NCBI RefSeq assembly: GCF_000817735.3
Contig: NZ_JTJC03000001.1
Span: 1,479,635 to 1,543,634 of the forward strand
DNA from: Scytonema millei VB511283
GTDB taxonomy: Bacteria; Cyanobacteriota; Cyanobacteriia; Cyanobacteriales; Chroococcidiopsidaceae
Reading direction: 5' to 3'
DNA length: 64,000 nucleotides
How positions within the stretch are numbered: position 1 is the first letter of the stretch; each line of letters begins with the position of its first letter. The translations under genes were made by a program, and so were the position numbers. The notes beneath the pieces were generated by a model that saw only the letters and a list, made by a program, of their open reading frames with translations, did no database searches and was not told where the DNA came from. This document shows positions 27,335 to 36,255 of this stretch, in pieces.

Positions 27335-28267
27335 CTACAACGTCAATTCCCACGTCTGCCCAACTAGATCTTGACCAAAGCTATGATGGGGTTCTTGGTG
27401 TACTAAGCGATATCCTGCTGCTTCGTAGATGCGACGGGCAGCAGATAATATGCTATTCGTCCATAACTCAATTTTTTCATATCCCGCTTGTCTGGCAAAG
27501 CGATCGCATTCTTTCACTAGCCGCGTTCCAATTCCTAAACCTCTAGCTTTGGGTTCGACTAGCAGCAAGCGCAATTTGGCAACTGTGTCTGATTTTTTGA
27601 CTAAAAAGACAGAACCGACTATTTCGTCGTCCTTTTCCGCCATCCAGCACCGTTCTTTCTTCGGATCGTAGTTTTGAATAAACTCCGCCACAATCCTCGC
27701 CACTAGTGCTTCAAACTGTTCGTTCCAACCATATTCCCGAGCGTACAATACACCGTGGCGATGAACGATCCAGCCCATGTCTCCTGGTTGGTGAGAACGC
27801 AGTAAGTAAGGAGTTTTGCTGTTGGATGCCGTACCTAATAATTCCTCAATCGTTTGCATTGCTTCAACCAAGCGGCTTTGATTTGCAACAGACATTTGAC
27901 TCAACATCTCGCCAATTTTATGCTGCGATCGCTCGTTCAGTTGGGCAAAAGCTTGCTGTCCCTCTTCTGTGAGCGAGATCGAGTTTTGTCTACCATCAGT
28001 TTCAGATGGTTGGCGATCGATTAATCCTTGCTGTGTAAAGCCACGCAAGATTCGACTTAAATAACCCGCATCTAACCCTAACTCTTTAGTGAGTTCGCTA
28101 GCTGTGGTGCGATCGCGGTGCGCTAGTTCGTAGAGAATCCGCGCTTCTGCTAGGGAAAACGGGCTACTTAACAATCCTTCTTGTAAAACACCAATCTGTC
28201 GGGTGTAGAAGCGATTGAAGCGTCGTACAGTCTCTATACGTCGAACTTGCTCTGTCTGGGCTACCAT
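27335..28267 (-). CDS. MarR-family regulator fused to GNAT acetyltransferase
   Basis: The 310-residue protein joins two domains. Residues 1-145 are a MarR winged helix (ASELTKELGLDAGYLSRILRGF as recognition region, then DRQPSETDGRQNSISLTEEG as the wing). Residues 155-310 are a GNAT acetyltransferase with RLLLVEPKARGLGIGTRLV, the acetyl-CoA loop, and a C-terminal YEAAGYRLV. Such fusions are widespread and may let metabolite binding or acetylation feed into transcription. The target is unknown. The ATG gives MVAQTEQVRR and no membrane segment. It reads away from a repeat element at 28346, with no neighbouring gene in the same direction. Confidence 0.9.
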   Translation of the reverse strand: MVAQTEQVRRIETVRRFNRFYTRQIGVLQEGLLSSPFSLAEARILYELAHRDRTTASELTKELGLDAGYLSRILRGFTQQGLIDRQPSETDGRQNSISLTEEGQQAFAQLNERSQHKIGEMLSQMSVANQSRLVEAMQTIEELLGTASNSKTPYLLRSHQPGDMGWIVHRHGVLYAREYGWNEQFEALVARIVAEFIQNYDPKKERCWMAEKDDEIVGSVFLVKKSDTVAKLRLLLVEPKARGLGIGTRLVKECDRFARQAGYEKIELWTNSILSAARRIYEAAGYRLVHQEPHHSFGQDLVGQTWELTL

Positions 28268-28345
28268 GACAACTTTTAGCTCTATACTACTATTTGCTTG
28301 ACTTTAGCAAATATTTAATTGCTTTTGTCAACTAAATAAGCTTGA

Positions 28346-28464
28346 TATAGCAATCCTGCGTGATTTGTTAATATCAAGTCCATATTGTTGACAGTTAACC
28401 GTTAACAGTTGACAGTTAACCGCCATAACGAGTGGTTCAGAACTCATAAGAGAGGATTGCTATA
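28346..28464. repeat. 119-bp element with perfect 12-bp terminal inverted repeats
   Basis: TATAGCAATCCT at 28346-28357 matches AGGATTGCTATA at 28453-28464 exactly. The interior contains an inner inverted set, TTGACAGTTAACCGTTAAC followed by AGTTGACAGTTAACC. There is no coding capacity, which fits a miniature inverted-repeat element. It lies between the MarR-GNAT gene and the divergent small exported protein gene. Confidence 0.7.
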
Positions 28465-28552
28465 GCTAATAACTGTATCTTGCGGTAGAAGCCCTGACCG
28501 CGCCTTTCTTCGTAGGATTGCGTTCAGCTTCAAATCTTAGGAGGGTGTTTGT

Positions 28553-28903
28553 ATGCAGTCCATTTTTACCAATTTTAAGCAAAATTTACAACGCAAGGTT
28601 TTATTACTAGCCGCGATCGCGCTATTGCTCGTTTCTGGTTTGTTTGTCTCCGAGCCTAGTTATGCCGCAACTCCCAACCAAAAACTAATCCAACAAGAAC
28701 AAATGGATAAAAATAGCCAAGTTGGAACTGTGGATGTCGAGCAGCGCGAACAAGCTTATGAAGAGCAAGTAAAAGCATCCAAAGATATCGACAAAACGTA
28801 TGAAGACAATCTCAAAGAGTTTAAAAAATCTCACCCTGAAGAGAATATCGTTAATAAAGCAGTAGAGGGAGCAAAAGAGGCAGTCGAGAAGGTAACTAAA
28901 TAA
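28553..28903 (+). CDS. Small exported helical protein, low-temperature-induced-like
   Basis: The 116-residue product begins with a signal peptide (QRKVLLLAAIALLLVSGLF, cleavage likely near SYA-ATP). The mature part of about 75 residues is highly charged, rich in Lys, Glu and Gln, and predicted helical (EQREQAYEEQVKASKDIDK), so it may be a coiled coil or disordered in the periplasm. AGGAGG lies upstream of the ATG with good spacing. I recall similar cyanobacterial proteins annotated as low-temperature induced, but the function is not known. An inverted repeat follows the stop. It is transcribed alone. Confidence 0.75.
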   Translation: MQSIFTNFKQNLQRKVLLLAAIALLLVSGLFVSEPSYAATPNQKLIQQEQMDKNSQVGTVDVEQREQAYEEQVKASKDIDKTYEDNLKEFKKSHPEENIVNKAVEGAKEAVEKVTK

Positions 28904-28930
28904 TAGCGATCGGCAAATTGTCCATCACGC

Positions 28931-28965
28931 AAACAGTACCATCTGTAATAAAATTGGTACTGTTT
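28931..28965 (+). terminator. Possible terminator hairpin
   Basis: AAACAGTACCA and TGGTACTGTTT form an 11-pair stem with a 13-base loop, 25 bases after the stop of the small exported protein gene. The T tract is short, so termination strength is uncertain. Confidence 0.5.
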
Positions 28966-29092
28966 GAGCTATGTAGGCAGAATTTTGCTACCATCTAGCC
29001 TATGTAATTCAACTAACTATTCGTGTATTTAATACTACAATAATGCTATAAATAACTATAACAAAAAAATACTGAACGGATGAAGGCTAAGA

Positions 29093-30106
29093 ATGCCAAA
29101 AAGCACGATTTCCGCAAAAATTTTTCAAGTTTGTTTGGGGCTTACAACCAGTATATTTGCTATTACAGCACTGCCTCAAATACTTATAGCAGGAGAGCTT
29201 GAAAAAAATAAAAACAATGCGAAACAACAAAATTTGATAGTAAGAAAAGTAGATCTACAGGCTCAAAACAATCATCGCGATCTCTCCCATAATGCCAGCG
29301 ATTTACAGCCGAGAAGCGAACCCATCTTAGCCGAAAAAAGTATGGAGGCGAAACTTCTCGCTCAAGAAATTGACCTAGAGACATTTTGTCGCAACTATCC
29401 ATATAATTCTCGCTGTACTAACCCGAATCCTACACCAGAGCGAGAAGAGAAACAGCTAGAAACCCCACCAGTAGAAAGTAAAACAAGTGGATTTGCATTA
29501 TCTGCCAAAGCTAGTACTCTAGGTTTTGGAATTGAAGGAACTGGAACAATTTCACCTAATTTTAACGGCAGATTAGGCTTTAATTACTTCGATTTCAGCA
29601 TTGATACTGAAAAGAGCGATATCGATTACGATGCTGATATTCAGTTATTAAGTGCAACAGCACTAATAGATTGGTTTCCCTCTAGTCGCAGCGAATTTCG
29701 GATTACTGGCGGGATTGCTTATAATGACAACAAAGTAGATGCAACAGCGCGATCGGCAGCAACTTTAGATATTGGCGGGGTAGAATTTCCGGCGGCTGCC
29801 GTGGGACAATTGGAAGGAGAGGCAACATTTCCGAATACAATTTCTCCCTACATTGGTATTGGCTACGGTAATCCAGTAAAACGCGATCGCCGATTTACAT
29901 TTTCTATCGATTTAGGCATACTATTTACTGGTTCCCCAGAAGTAGAGTTAAATGCAACTGGTCCAGCGAGTTCACTACTTGATGTTCCCCTAGTAGGTTC
30001 AGTCTTGAATGATGCAATTGAGCGGGAAGAAGAGGATATAGAAGACGATTTAGATGGGCTAAGTATTTATCCCGTCCTCACGCTTGGCATTTCTTACCAA
30101 TTCTAA
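29093..30106 (+). CDS. Putative outer-membrane beta-barrel protein
   Basis: The 337-residue protein begins with a basic segment and hydrophobic stretch (KIFQVCLGLTTSIFAITALP), a signal peptide. An unstructured Asn/Gln/Glu-rich region of about 110 residues follows. From about residue 135 it shows alternating amphipathic strands (FALSAKASTLGFGIEGTG, GRLGFNYFDFSI, SEFRITGGIAYND, ISPYIGIGYGNP, FTFSIDLGILF). It ends with the aromatic terminus YPVLTLGISYQF, typical of outer-membrane barrels recognised by BamA. The closing Phe supports this. Function is unknown; similar proteins are annotated simply as outer-membrane proteins. No neighbour suggests a substrate. Confidence 0.75.
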   Translation: MPKSTISAKIFQVCLGLTTSIFAITALPQILIAGELEKNKNNAKQQNLIVRKVDLQAQNNHRDLSHNASDLQPRSEPILAEKSMEAKLLAQEIDLETFCRNYPYNSRCTNPNPTPEREEKQLETPPVESKTSGFALSAKASTLGFGIEGTGTISPNFNGRLGFNYFDFSIDTEKSDIDYDADIQLLSATALIDWFPSSRSEFRITGGIAYNDNKVDATARSAATLDIGGVEFPAAAVGQLEGEATFPNTISPYIGIGYGNPVKRDRRFTFSIDLGILFTGSPEVELNATGPASSLLDVPLVGSVLNDAIEREEEDIEDDLDGLSIYPVLTLGISYQF

Positions 30107-30455
30107 AACATTTTGCGATCGCCATAGTTTTGCACAGATCCGATCCCTCCTCACCCCCTTACTAAGAGGGGGATCTTCTGCGGCGCAGTCATAAAGAATC
30201 GATCTCATCTACTAATAGCAATTCTCGATTGCGTGCATGACATTTGTAGGGGCGCACAGCTGTGCGCCCCTACAGATCGTGTGTTTTCCCCAATTGAAAA
30301 CCGCAATGAGATAGACACCCAGCGCCAATGCATTCATGCACGATCGCGAAAATAGGTATTATAGTGAGGCTTGAAGCAACATATGTAAACATCGATATTT
30401 TCATAATTCGCAAACTTTTGTGAACTAGTAACGCGATCGCGATTCAATTTATCCC
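30107..30455. other. Spacer with 30-bp palindrome upstream of the binding-protein pair
   Basis: The region ends the barrel gene and holds the promoter of the first binding-protein gene. A perfect palindrome is listed separately at 30245-30274; a CCCTTACTAAGAGGGG hairpin lies near 30155. Nothing else is recognised. Confidence 0.4.
30245..30274. repeat. 30-bp perfect palindrome
   Basis: TGTAGGGGCGCACAG is followed directly by its exact reverse complement. This is the cleanest copy of the family seen at 5406, 32274, 37051 and 56848. Confidence 0.85.
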
Positions 30456-32261
30456 ATGAAATACCCAATTACTCTTGCCCTCTCCTGGCGTAAATGGTTA
30501 GCAGGTATACTAGCAGTAGTCATGGCGATCGCGCTGTCTGGCTGCAATCCGGCTGAGATGAGAACCCAAGCAGCTGACGTACCGCAAATAGTGGTAAGCG
30601 TGACTACCGATCCCGATACGTTTAATTATGCTTTAGGTCATCAAGTCCCAAATATTTTTAACATGACCTTTAGGGGATTAACTACAGTTAATGGCATTAC
30701 CAAAGAACTCGAACCAGAATTAGCAGAATCTTGGCAAATTTCCGAAGATAAATTAAATATTATTTTCACTTTAAGAGAAGGATTAAAATGGTCTGACGGT
30801 CATCCACTTACAGCAGATGATGTTGTATTTACTTATAACGATATTGTTTTAAACAAAGCCATTCCTACAGATCTAAGAGATTACATTCAAATTGGTAAGC
30901 AAAAGGCTTATCCAAAAGTTGTTAAGCTAGACGATCGCCGCGTCGAATTTATCATGCCCGAACCTTTTTCACCATTCTTAGCTACGACGACGGGAGATCC
31001 TACAAGTGCGATCGCCATTCTACCAAAACACGCTCTACAAGCATCGGTTAAAACAAAAGATGCTAAAGGAAACCCACGCTTTTTAAGCACTTGGGGAACG
31101 GATACAGATCCAACTAAAATTATTACTAATGGTCCTTTTACACTTGAAAGCTACGTACCTGCTCAACGCTTAGTTTATCGCCGCAACCCTAATTATTGGC
31201 GTAAAGATGCACAAGGCAATTCTCAGCCTTATATTGAAAAATACATTTGGCGAATTGTCGAAAATCCAGAAACAACTTTAGTTCAGTTTCGTTCCGGTGG
31301 ATTAGATATAGCTTCAGCTTCAGCAGATAATTTTTCTCTACTCAAACGCGAAGAAGAACGAGGCAATTTTAAAATTTACAATGGTGGACCTGCTTTCGGT
31401 ATGTCCTTCATTACTTTTAATCTAAATAAAGGTAGCAGAAACGGTAAACCATTAGTTAATCCAATTAAATCTCGCTGGTTTAATACAGTTGAGTTTAGGC
31501 AAGCAATCGCTTACGGACTCGATCGCCAAACGATGATAAATAATTTTTTACGGGGTTTGGGAGAGCTACAAAACTCTCCAATTGACACTCAGAGTTCGTA
31601 TTTTCTCCCTCCTGAACAAGGATTGAAAGTTTACAACTACGATTCAGCCAAAGCCAAAGAAATACTGCAAAAAGTTGGATTTAAATACAATAATAAAAAT
31701 CAATTATTTGATGCTCAAGGTAATCGGGTACGATTTACTCTCATGGTTCCTGCTGGGGGTAGAGGTAATAGTGGAAGAACAGTAGCTCAAATTCAACGAG
31801 ACTTAGGCAAAATTGGAATGCAAGTCGATCTCCAATTTCTCGATTTTGGCACTTTAATAGATAAAACTTCTAATTCTTTAGATTGGGAGTGTTATATCGG
31901 TGGTTTCATTGGTGGTGGAATTGAACCGAATGACGGAGCAAACGTATGGTTGACAGCAGGTGGGTTGCACAATTTCAACCAACTACCTCAAGTAGGACAA
32001 GCACCAATTCAAGGACGAGAAATTGCGGATTGGGAACAAAAGATTGAAGATCTGTTTATCAAAGGAGCGCAGGAATTCGACGAAGCCAAACGCAAAGAAA
32101 TTTATAATGAGTTTCAACGCACGGCTCAAGAATATTTACCTTACATTACCTTATATAATCCTTTATCGCTAGCGGCAATCCGCGATCGCATTGAGGGGAC
32201 AAAATTCTCTGCTTTAGGCGGCGCATTCTGGAACATATACGAATTGAAGGTCAAAGAATAA
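30456..32261 (+). CDS. Oligopeptide-type ABC transporter binding lipoprotein, copy 1
   Basis: The 601-residue protein is an SBP_bac_5 family solute-binding protein for peptides or similar ligands. The N-terminus is a lipoprotein signal with lipobox LSGC (Cys at about residue 29), so it is tethered in the periplasm. The family motif LAESWQISEDKLNIIFTLR and WSDGHPLTADDVVFTYND at about residues 92-132 fit the ligand-binding core. A near-identical paralog starts 65 bases downstream. No permease or ATPase genes are adjacent, so the rest of the transporter must be elsewhere. The C-terminus FSALGGAFWNIYELKVKE recurs in the paralog and in a short remnant. Confidence 0.9.
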   Translation: MKYPITLALSWRKWLAGILAVVMAIALSGCNPAEMRTQAADVPQIVVSVTTDPDTFNYALGHQVPNIFNMTFRGLTTVNGITKELEPELAESWQISEDKLNIIFTLREGLKWSDGHPLTADDVVFTYNDIVLNKAIPTDLRDYIQIGKQKAYPKVVKLDDRRVEFIMPEPFSPFLATTTGDPTSAIAILPKHALQASVKTKDAKGNPRFLSTWGTDTDPTKIITNGPFTLESYVPAQRLVYRRNPNYWRKDAQGNSQPYIEKYIWRIVENPETTLVQFRSGGLDIASASADNFSLLKREEERGNFKIYNGGPAFGMSFITFNLNKGSRNGKPLVNPIKSRWFNTVEFRQAIAYGLDRQTMINNFLRGLGELQNSPIDTQSSYFLPPEQGLKVYNYDSAKAKEILQKVGFKYNNKNQLFDAQGNRVRFTLMVPAGGRGNSGRTVAQIQRDLGKIGMQVDLQFLDFGTLIDKTSNSLDWECYIGGFIGGGIEPNDGANVWLTAGGLHNFNQLPQVGQAPIQGREIADWEQKIEDLFIKGAQEFDEAKRKEIYNEFQRTAQEYLPYITLYNPLSLAAIRDRIEGTKFSALGGAFWNIYELKVKE

Positions 32262-32273
32262 TACATTCAGAGA

Positions 32274-32303
32274 TGTAGGGGCGCACAGATGTGCGCCCCT
32301 ACA
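32274..32303. repeat. 30-bp GC-rich palindrome between the two binding-protein genes
   Basis: A near-perfect palindrome (TGTAGGGGCGCACAG, then ATGTGCGCCCCTACA) directly after the first gene. It may stabilise or terminate transcripts between the two paralogs. It contains a spurious GTG start for the second gene. Confidence 0.8.
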
Positions 32304-32326
32304 ATTACATATACAAATCCCAATTT

Positions 32327-34087
32327 ATGATCCGTCGAAATTTTCTAATAACACTTATATTACTAGTTGCGATCGCGCTGTCTGGCTGCAATCCCACCGA
32401 AATGAGAACTAACGCAACTCAAGTTCCGCAAATCGTGGCGAGAGTTCCAGGCGACCCGCAAACTTTTAATTATGCTTTAAATCAATCGTCGCCTAACGTT
32501 TTTGGATTTCTTTATGAAGGATTAATTACTGAAAATGGCGAAACTGGAAAGCTAGAGCCAGCATTAGCAGAATCTTGGGAAATTTCTGAAGATAATCTCA
32601 AAATCGTTTTTACTCTAAAACCAAATTTGAAATGGTCAGATGGAGAACCGCTAACAGTTGATGACATCGTTTTTACTTATAATAATATTTACTTTAACGA
32701 GGAAATTCCTACAGATATTAGAGATATTCTGCGCATTGGTAAGAGTAAAGCTTTACCTAAAGTCCGCAAATTAGATAGCCGCCGAGTTGAATTTACCGTT
32801 CCAGAGCCATTCGCACCTTTTTTACGATTTGCAGGTGGAATAGTCATCTTACCAGAACACGCCCTACGTCAATCGGTAGAAACTAAAAATAAAGATGGTA
32901 GACCTCAGTTTTTATCTACGTGGGGAACAGATACAGATTTGCAAAAAATTGTGGTCAACGGTCCTTTTACGCTGGAAAGCTACACTGTCAACCAGCGTGT
33001 AGTCTTTCGCCGCAATCCCTACTACTGGCGGAAAGACACACAAGGAAATGCTTTACCTTATGTTGAACGGTTAATTTGGCAAATTGTTGAATCACCAGAT
33101 ACAGCTTTAATTCAGTTTCGTTCGTTAGGATTAGATATGCTAGAAATTGGACCTACGAGTTTTCAATTACTGAAACGGGAGGAAGAACGAGGAGATTTCA
33201 AAATTTACAGCGGTGGACCTGACTTTGGCACAAATTTTATTTGTTTCAATTTAAATAAAGGTCGTCGTCAGGGAAAACCTTTAGTCAATCCAATCAAGTC
33301 ACGCTGGTTTAATACAGTAGCATTTAGACAAGCAGTTGCATACGGAATTAATCGCGAAGCAATGCTCAACAATGTTTATCGTGGTTTAGGAGAACTACAA
33401 AATTCGCCAATTTCGGTTCAAAGTCCTTACTATCTTTCTCCTGAAGAAGGTTTAAAAGTTTATAACTATAATCCTGGAAAAGCTAAAGAATTACTCAGAG
33501 AAGCTGGATTTAAATATAATGATAGAGGTCAATTACTCGATGCTGAAGGTAATCGAGTCCGGTTTACCATGATTAGCCAAGCGGGTAATAGAACTGTTGA
33601 TGCGATCGGTTCGCAAGTCAAACGCGATCTCAGCAAAATTGGGATTCAAGTTGATTTTACTCCAATTGACTTTGCGGTCATGGTAGATAAAATTACCAAT
33701 ACTCTCGAATGGGAATCTTATTTTGGTTTAATTACTGGTAGCATTGAACCATATAGCGGAGCAAATGTGTGGTCGCCCGACGGTGGTTTCCATCCTTTTA
33801 ACCAGAAACCACAACCAGGACAACCGCCAATTGAAGGACGAGAAGTTGCAGACTGGGAAGCAGAAATCGGTCGGCTTTATATTGAGGGAGCAAGAGAACT
33901 TGACGAAACAAAGCGCAAAGAAATTTATGGAGAAACTCAGCGTTTAGCGCAAGAGTATCTTCCTTTTATTCATTTAATCAATCCTTTAGCTTTAGCAGCA
34001 ATTCGCGATCGCATTGAAGGAACAAAATTCTCTGCTTTAGGTGGGACGCTTTGGAATATTTATGAATTGAAAGAAGCAAAAGACTAG
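32327..34087 (+). CDS. Oligopeptide-type ABC transporter binding lipoprotein, copy 2
   Basis: The second SBP_bac_5 paralog is 586 residues when started at the ATG at 32327 (MIRRNFLITLILLVAIALSGC), whose lipobox LSGC is ideal. The upstream GTG at 32291 lies inside a palindrome and is unlikely. It matches copy 1 along its whole length, including the core WSDGEPLTVDDIVFTYNN and the end FSALGGTLWNIYELKEAKD. Close similarity and tandem arrangement indicate a recent duplication, probably with different ligand preference. The TAG stop is directly followed by the C-terminal codons of a further copy. Confidence 0.9.
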   Translation: MIRRNFLITLILLVAIALSGCNPTEMRTNATQVPQIVARVPGDPQTFNYALNQSSPNVFGFLYEGLITENGETGKLEPALAESWEISEDNLKIVFTLKPNLKWSDGEPLTVDDIVFTYNNIYFNEEIPTDIRDILRIGKSKALPKVRKLDSRRVEFTVPEPFAPFLRFAGGIVILPEHALRQSVETKNKDGRPQFLSTWGTDTDLQKIVVNGPFTLESYTVNQRVVFRRNPYYWRKDTQGNALPYVERLIWQIVESPDTALIQFRSLGLDMLEIGPTSFQLLKREEERGDFKIYSGGPDFGTNFICFNLNKGRRQGKPLVNPIKSRWFNTVAFRQAVAYGINREAMLNNVYRGLGELQNSPISVQSPYYLSPEEGLKVYNYNPGKAKELLREAGFKYNDRGQLLDAEGNRVRFTMISQAGNRTVDAIGSQVKRDLSKIGIQVDFTPIDFAVMVDKITNTLEWESYFGLITGSIEPYSGANVWSPDGGFHPFNQKPQPGQPPIEGREVADWEAEIGRLYIEGARELDETKRKEIYGETQRLAQEYLPFIHLINPLALAAIRDRIEGTKFSALGGTLWNIYELKEAKD

Positions 34088-34153
34088 TACACCGCCCTCA
34101 GCTCTCAAGCTGGTACTCTGTGGAACAAATACGAACTGAAAGTGACAGAATAA
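34088..34153 (+). pseudogene. C-terminal remnant of a third binding-protein copy
   Basis: Immediately after the TAG of copy 2, in the same frame, the DNA encodes TALSSQAGTLWNKYELKVTE and then a stop. Its last 11 residues (GTLWNKYELKV and two more) match the C-termini of both paralogs (GTLWNIYELK and AFWNIYELKVKE). Only about 20 codons remain. A third tandem gene was probably lost by recombination with copy 2, leaving its tail. Readthrough of the TAG would extend copy 2 by this segment. Confidence 0.75.
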
Positions 34154-34200
34154 ATTTGTTGACAGTTGACGGTTGACAGTGGCTGGTGACTGGTGGCTAG

Positions 34201-34301
34201 TGACTAGAATTACTCCCTTGTCCCCCTAATCCCCACTCCCTTCGGTCGCGGGAACCCCGAGTTCCCCCTTGTCCCCTCACTCCTCACTCCTCGCCCCTCA
34301 A
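34201..34301. repeat. Copy 2 of a duplicated roughly 100-bp leader
   Basis: Nearly the same as 25563-25680, including CCCCACTCCCTTCGGTCGCG and the CTCCTCACTCCTCGC tail, again ending directly at a start codon (larB). Confidence 0.8.
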
Positions 34302-35072
34302 ATGTCCCAACCCGAAGCCTTGCGATCGCTCTTAGAATCTGTGGCAGCTGGTAACGTCAGTCCAACTGTCGCCTTAGACAAATTGAAACATTTTACCTAC
34401 GAACCAGTTGGTGAATTTGCCCGCATCGACCATCATCGCCAGTTGAGAACTGGGTTTCCTGAAGTAATTTGGGGTCAAGGCAAAACTCCCGACCAAATCG
34501 TGCAAATTATGGCAGCGATGCGCCAGCGTAATCCAGTAGTGATGGCGACGCGCATCGAACCCGATGTAGCAGAACAGTTAGAAGAAAAGGTAGAGGGACT
34601 GCGTTACTATCCGATGGCAAAAATTGCGGCGATCGCACCAGCACGGATCGAACCGCAGTATCCTGGTACAATTGGTATCCTCTCGGCAGGGACTGCCGAC
34701 TTACCCGTAGCCGAGGAAGCGGCTATAACTGCCGAACTATCTAGTTTTCGCGTTCTCCGGTTATGGGATGTGGGCGTTGCTGGAATTCATCGCCTGCTCG
34801 ACAACCGCCACGTCATCGCTGAAGCATCTGTATTAATTGTCGTAGCCGGAATGGAAGGGGCTTTACCCAGCGTAGTTGCAGGATTAGCCGATTGTCCTGT
34901 CATTGCCGTTCCTACCAGCGTTGGCTATGGTGCGAGTTTCAGCGGCTTAGCTCCCCTCTTGACAATGCTCAACTCTTGTGCGGCAGGGATAGGAGTTGTC
35001 AATATAGATAACGGTTTTGGTGCAGCGATTTTAGCAGGACAAATTCTACGCACCGCAGGGAAATTACAGTGA
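34302..35072 (+). CDS. larB: Nickel-pincer cofactor biosynthesis protein LarB
   Basis: The 256-residue protein resembles LarB (related to PurE), which carboxylates and hydrolyses nicotinic acid adenine dinucleotide in synthesis of the nickel-pincer cofactor of lactate racemase and related enzymes. I start at 34302 (MSQPEALRSLLESV); the longer frame is repeat-encoded. Family features include FPEVIWGQGKTPDQ, GTIGILSAGTADLPVAEEA, VVAGMEGALPSVVAGL and VGYGASFSGLAPLLTMLNSC. No larC, larE or larA gene is in the window. The preceding C-rich leader has no ribosome site. Confidence 0.88.
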   Translation: MSQPEALRSLLESVAAGNVSPTVALDKLKHFTYEPVGEFARIDHHRQLRTGFPEVIWGQGKTPDQIVQIMAAMRQRNPVVMATRIEPDVAEQLEEKVEGLRYYPMAKIAAIAPARIEPQYPGTIGILSAGTADLPVAEEAAITAELSSFRVLRLWDVGVAGIHRLLDNRHVIAEASVLIVVAGMEGALPSVVAGLADCPVIAVPTSVGYGASFSGLAPLLTMLNSCAAGIGVVNIDNGFGAAILAGQILRTAGKLQ

Positions 35073-35097
35073 CCAGTTATCAGTGACCAGTGACCAG

Positions 35098-36078
35098 TTA
35101 ATTCTCACTTACGACTCCCGGTTCCCGATTCCCCGAATGACTGAAAAATCCTCCTACTTCGGCTAGGGTATAAATTGGTCTGCCTTTGACTTCTTCATAA
35201 ATTCGCCCAATATACTCGCCTAAGATGCCAATACTGACAAGTTGAACTGCACCAAGGAAGAAAATTGCTACCAAAATAATCGTAAACCCAGTCAAAGGAG
35301 ACTGAGGTACAAACAATCGCCAGTACAATACGAGTAGAGCCATGAAAACGGCGATCGCCGCAGCAAATAGACCGACATAAGTAGAGAGGCGCAAGGGGAC
35401 TTTAGAGAACGACACCAACCCATTCAAAGCTAGAGCCAGCGACTTACCGAAAGTGTAATTGACCTTACCAGCAAAACGAGGCGGGCGATCGAATTGTACG
35501 GCAGTCTGACGAAAACCAATCCAAGCCCGTAAGCCGCGCATGTAGCGATTGCGTTCTGGCATGGCGTTGAGGATATCCAAAACTTGTCGATCCATCAAAC
35601 AGAAATCTCCAGTATCGGTGGGAATATCGACATCAGCAAGGTGTTGGAGCAGGCGATAAAATACGTATGCCGTACCGCGTTTGAACCAACCTTCTTTGTG
35701 GCGCTGCGTGCGTTGGGCATAAACAACTTGAAAGCCATTTTGCCATTTGGCTACCATCTCTAAAATCAATTCTGGTGGGTCTTGTAAGTCTGCATCCATG
35801 ACAATCGCCACTTCACCCCTGGCAAAATTAAGTCCAGCCGTCACCGCAATTTGATGTCCGAAATTGCGAGCAAGACTGAGGTAGGATACGCGAGGATCGT
35901 TTTGATGTAAATCGCGCACGATTTGCAAAGTGCGATCGCGGCTGCCATCATTAACAAATATGAGTTCTATAGCTCCATCCAATTGTTCGCCAACCGCACT
36001 AACGCGGCGATAGAGTTCTAGGATATTTTTTTCTTCGTTATAGACTGGAACAACCAAGGAATACTTAGGCGATACCAT
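35098..36078 (-). CDS. Membrane-anchored glycosyltransferase family 2
   Basis: The 326-residue enzyme has a GT-A catalytic domain (residues 1-225) and two C-terminal membrane helices (about 235-257 and 268-290). This is the dolichol-phosphate-mannose synthase/GtrB/ArnC-like layout that loads a sugar onto a polyprenyl phosphate at the inner membrane. Motifs are [23 protein letters not shown], the nucleotide-sugar/metal site [13 protein letters not shown] and [16 protein letters not shown]. The acceptor sugar is unknown. It is the only gene in its direction here and precedes trpD on the same strand by 177 bases of repeats, so a link with trpD is unlikely. Confidence 0.9.
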   Translation of the reverse strand: MVSPKYSLVVPVYNEEKNILELYRRVSAVGEQLDGAIELIFVNDGSRDRTLQIVRDLHQNDPRVSYLSLARNFGHQIAVTAGLNFARGEVAIVMDADLQDPPELILEMVAKWQNGFQVVYAQRTQRHKEGWFKRGTAYVFYRLLQHLADVDIPTDTGDFCLMDRQVLDILNAMPERNRYMRGLRAWIGFRQTAVQFDRPPRFAGKVNYTFGKSLALALNGLVSFSKVPLRLSTYVGLFAAAIAVFMALLVLYWRLFVPQSPLTGFTIILVAIFFLGAVQLVSIGILGEYIGRIYEEVKGRPIYTLAEVGGFFSHSGNREPGVVSEN

Positions 36079-36255
36079 CTCTTCCTACCAACACGATATA
36101 TTTGACTCATTACTGTAGCGCGATCGCTAACAACTAAGAGCTGGCGGTTAGGGTAAAGACAAGTCGCAAGTCGCTCTTTTGCAGTCGCAAATCAAAAACC
36201 TCTTGCCACTGATAACTGACAACTGATAACTGATAACTGACAACTGACAACTGAT

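Noticed and set aside
32291..32326. Upstream GTG start for the second binding protein
   Set aside because: It lies within a palindromic repeat; the ATG at 32327 gives an ideal lipoprotein signal.
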